This document shows positions 6,336-7,543 of a DNA stretch of 7,543 nucleotides, piece by piece. Position 1 is the stretch's first letter. Each line of letters opens with the position of its first letter. Origin of the DNA: Armatimonadetes bacterium RBG_19FT_COMBO_69_19 (GTDB taxonomy: Bacteria > Sysuimicrobiota > Sysuimicrobiia > Sysuimicrobiales > Kaftiobacteriaceae); the NCBI GenBank assembly GCA_001768125.1, contig MENB01000110.1, positions 330 to 7,872 on the forward strand. The letters run 5' to 3'. The notes beneath the pieces were generated by a model. The model saw only the letters and a program-made list of their open reading frames with translations. It did no database searches and was not told where the DNA came from. The translations under genes and the position numbers were made by a program.

Positions 6336-7261
6336 CGCCCCATCCTCCGCACCTGATCGGTCGCCCACCGCCCCAGATCGAGCACGGTGAGCAGGCCCAG
6401 GAACGCCACCGTGGCGGGGATCAGGAAGCGGTAGAAGAGCTGCACGTAGTAGACGAGCGGGGAGGCCTGCGGCGAGGGCGTCTGGTGCTCGGTCCAGGCG
6501 GTGGTGAAGAGCCGTCCCGCGTCCGTGTGGCAGGTCCGGCAGGTCCCCAGGATGTTGTCCGGATGCACCTTCGAGGCCGGGTCGGAGGCCGCCCGGATCT
6601 CGTGACCGCCGTGGCAGTCGTTGCAGATCGCCGCGGGCGTCGGGCTCATCGGCTTCGTCAGCTTATACAGCGTCGTGGTCACGCCGTGGAACTCGTTGAT
6701 GTAGCTCTGGTACACGGGGCGCAGCCCGTACTTCTGCATGATCCTGGCGTCGGCGTGGCAGGTGCCACACAGCTGCGGCAGGTTGTTACGGAAGGCCGGC
6801 GTCTTGACCCGCGCCGCGTCGTGCGGATTGTGACAGGTGGTGCAGTTGGGCGTGTCCGCAAACCCCATCCGCCCCGCCCGCCCGTGGACGCTGCCGGCGA
6901 AGGCCTCCACGGGGTCGGTATGGCAGGTGGCGCAGATCCGGCTGCGGGCGTCCTGGTACTCCCGCATCGTCTTCGCCGTGACCCGGGGATGCGGGATCTC
7001 CGCGTTGGCCTCATGGCAGGTGGTGCAGGTGAGCGCCTGCCCGTGCGCGGATCCGGCGAAGCGCTTCGGATCGATCGTGACCGAAACGACCTCGGTGCTC
7101 GGGAGCTCCAGGACCATCCCGGGCTGCGTGTGGCAGGCCAGACAGGTGTCATTCTCCTGGGCGGCGTCCTGCGCGAGGGCCGGGGCGGCGGGCGCGAGCC
7201 AGAGCACCGCGGCGCCGATCAGCACGCCGAGCACGATTGGGACCAAGCGCACGGAGGTCAC
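6332..7261 (-). CDS. Heptahaem cytochrome c with C-terminal membrane anchor
   Basis: The product has 309 residues from the GTG at 7261. The signal peptide is residues 1-30, with likely cleavage after ALAQ or PALA. Seven CxxCH haem sites start at C40 (CLACH), C79 (CTTCH), C110 (CATCH), C140 (CTTCH), C165 (CGTCH), C213 (CNDCH) and C241 (CRTCH). Extra histidines in repeated GS-HG and EFHG contexts (SAHG, SVHG, EFHG, GGHE) are plausible distal ligands, so most haems are probably bis-His and low-potential. A hydrophobic helix at about 272-295, followed by WATDQVRR, anchors the protein with its haem domain in the periplasm. Expected role: multistep electron wire between the downstream cytochrome b and a periplasmic partner. 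It resembles the cytochrome c3/NrfB-like class rather than a recognised enzyme; no catalytic haem motif is seen. An upstream in-frame ATG at 7333 would give a poor, arginine-rich leader. The GTG at 7261 gives a canonical signal peptide with a G-rich ribosome binding site, so I prefer it. Confidence 0.9.
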   Translation of the reverse strand: MTSVRLVPIVLGVLIGAAVLWLAPAAPALAQDAAQENDTCLACHTQPGMVLELPSTEVVSVTIDPKRFAGSAHGQALTCTTCHEANAEIPHPRVTAKTMREYQDARSRICATCHTDPVEAFAGSVHGRAGRMGFADTPNCTTCHNPHDAARVKTPAFRNNLPQLCGTCHADARIMQKYGLRPVYQSYINEFHGVTTTLYKLTKPMSPTPAAICNDCHGGHEIRAASDPASKVHPDNILGTCRTCHTDAGRLFTTAWTEHQTPSPQASPLVYYVQLFYRFLIPATVAFLGLLTVLDLGRWATDQVRRMGR

Positions 7262-7283
7262 AGATGTCCCCACCCTCACTATA
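7262..7283 (-). promoter_or_regulatory. Possible -10 element and ribosome binding site of the cytochrome c gene
   Basis: On the minus strand TATAGT (complement of 7278-7283) matches the -10 consensus at five of six positions, which is notable in such GC-rich DNA. It is followed by GAGGGTGGGGACA and the GTG start at 7261. No good -35 lies 16-18 nt upstream, and the leader would be very short. GGTGGGGACA (7265-7274 complement) is identical to 641-650, just before the start of the opposing operon. Confidence 0.3.
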
Positions 7284-7303
7284 GGAATCTGCCTTGCCGG
7301 CCC

Positions 7304-7324
7304 CATCGGGCGGCGAACCGATTT
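7304..7324. repeat. Short GC-rich repeat, right copy
   Basis: CATCGGGCGGCG, two bases, then CCGATTT: 19 of 21 positions are identical to 60-80 and in the same orientation. ATCGG and CCGAT arms can pair (5 bp). It lies in the non-coding gap between the 36-aa ORF and the cytochrome c gene. Confidence 0.3.
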
Positions 7325-7379
7325 GCGCGCCACGCCTACTGGATGCGTCCCGGTGAACTCGCGGGGTCCCCGAAGGGCG

Positions 7380-7490
7380 TCACCGGCATACGGTGTTGAT
7401 CAGCGAGACGATGAACGTCGCGACGAACGCCGTCACCACGATCATCACGATGCCGCTGATCAGCTCGAGCCTGTTGTTCCGCTGTTCCAC
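7380..7490 (-). CDS. Tiny single-helix membrane protein (36 aa), unknown
   Basis: GTG at 7490 opens a 36-codon frame ending in TGA (complement of 7380-7382). Residues 1-10 are polar and charged (MEQRNNRLEL). Residues 11-31 form one hydrophobic helix (ISGIVMIVVTAF, then VATFIVSLI), and the tail is NTVCR. GAGGGAGGG (complement of 7494-7502) lies just upstream and supports this start. The frame stays open to the window edge, so it could instead be the C-terminal end of a longer protein. It lies 118 nt upstream of the cytochrome c gene on the same strand. It may be a small subunit stabilising the cytochrome complex, comparable in size to the small membrane subunits of cytochrome oxidases or Hmc complexes, but no family is recognised. 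Confidence 0.6.
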   Translation of the reverse strand: MEQRNNRLELISGIVMIVVTAFVATFIVSLINTVCR

Positions 7491-7543
7491 GTGCCCTCCC
7501 TCGGCTTCAGATATCCATTCCTCGCGGACCAACTGCTGTCGTG

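Noticed and set aside
7275..7285. CTCACTATAGG on the plus strand, identical to the core of the phage T7 promoter
   Set aside because: Only 11 bases match. The upstream recognition part of the T7 promoter is absent, and there is no phage context, so coincidence is likely.
1..7543. CRISPR arrays, tRNA/rRNA genes, insertion sequences or prophage genes
   Set aside because: No regularly spaced repeats, tRNA cloverleaf, rRNA segments, transposase motifs or phage genes were seen on either strand.

Overview
The window is high-GC DNA from a Gram-negative-type bacterium with a periplasm and c-type cytochrome maturation. This follows from a Tat signal, a secreted multiheme cytochrome and a periplasmic haem motif on a sensor kinase. 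Codon use and protein style are compatible with uncultivated soil or subsurface respiratory lineages such as NC10/Rokubacteria or Deltaproteobacteria-like groups. That assignment is a guess; there is no rRNA or marker gene here.

Layout. Positions 1-350 hold no intact gene. They contain the broken 3' tail of a short-chain dehydrogenase on the minus strand and some short GC-rich repeats. A 56-aa CxxC/CxxC zinc-ribbon-like protein follows on the plus strand (351-521). Next comes a plus-strand operon: a 99-aa small membrane protein (651-950), a Tat-exported four-cluster ferredoxin with a C-terminal membrane anchor (HybA-like, 964-1842) and a ten-helix quinone-interacting membrane protein (HybB/NrfD family, 1839-3008). 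It ends at a hairpin that probably terminates both strands (3030-3061).

The rest is a convergent minus-strand operon, read from right to left. It starts with a 36-aa single-helix membrane protein (7490-7380), then a heptahaem cytochrome c anchored by a C-terminal helix (7261-6332) and a four-helix FdnI-like cytochrome b (6335-5643). A sensor histidine kinase whose periplasmic domain carries a CxxCH haem motif follows (5635-3728), then a NarL-type response regulator (3728-3072). From the cytochrome c onward the genes overlap or are 7 nt apart, so they are very probably co-transcribed.

Taken together, the two operons encode the parts of a transmembrane quinone/cytochrome redox complex: multihaem c, cytochrome b, 16-Cys ferredoxin, NrfD-like protein and small membrane subunits. 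Desulfovibrio Hmc and Geobacter Cbc complexes have similar parts lists. Here a two-component system with a probable haem-based periplasmic sensor is built into the cytochrome operon. No catalytic reductase or hydrogenase subunit is present, so the terminal donor or acceptor is unknown. The most interesting hypothesis is a self-regulating electron-transfer module in which a haem sensor reads the periplasmic redox or ligand state and controls the cytochromes encoded beside it.
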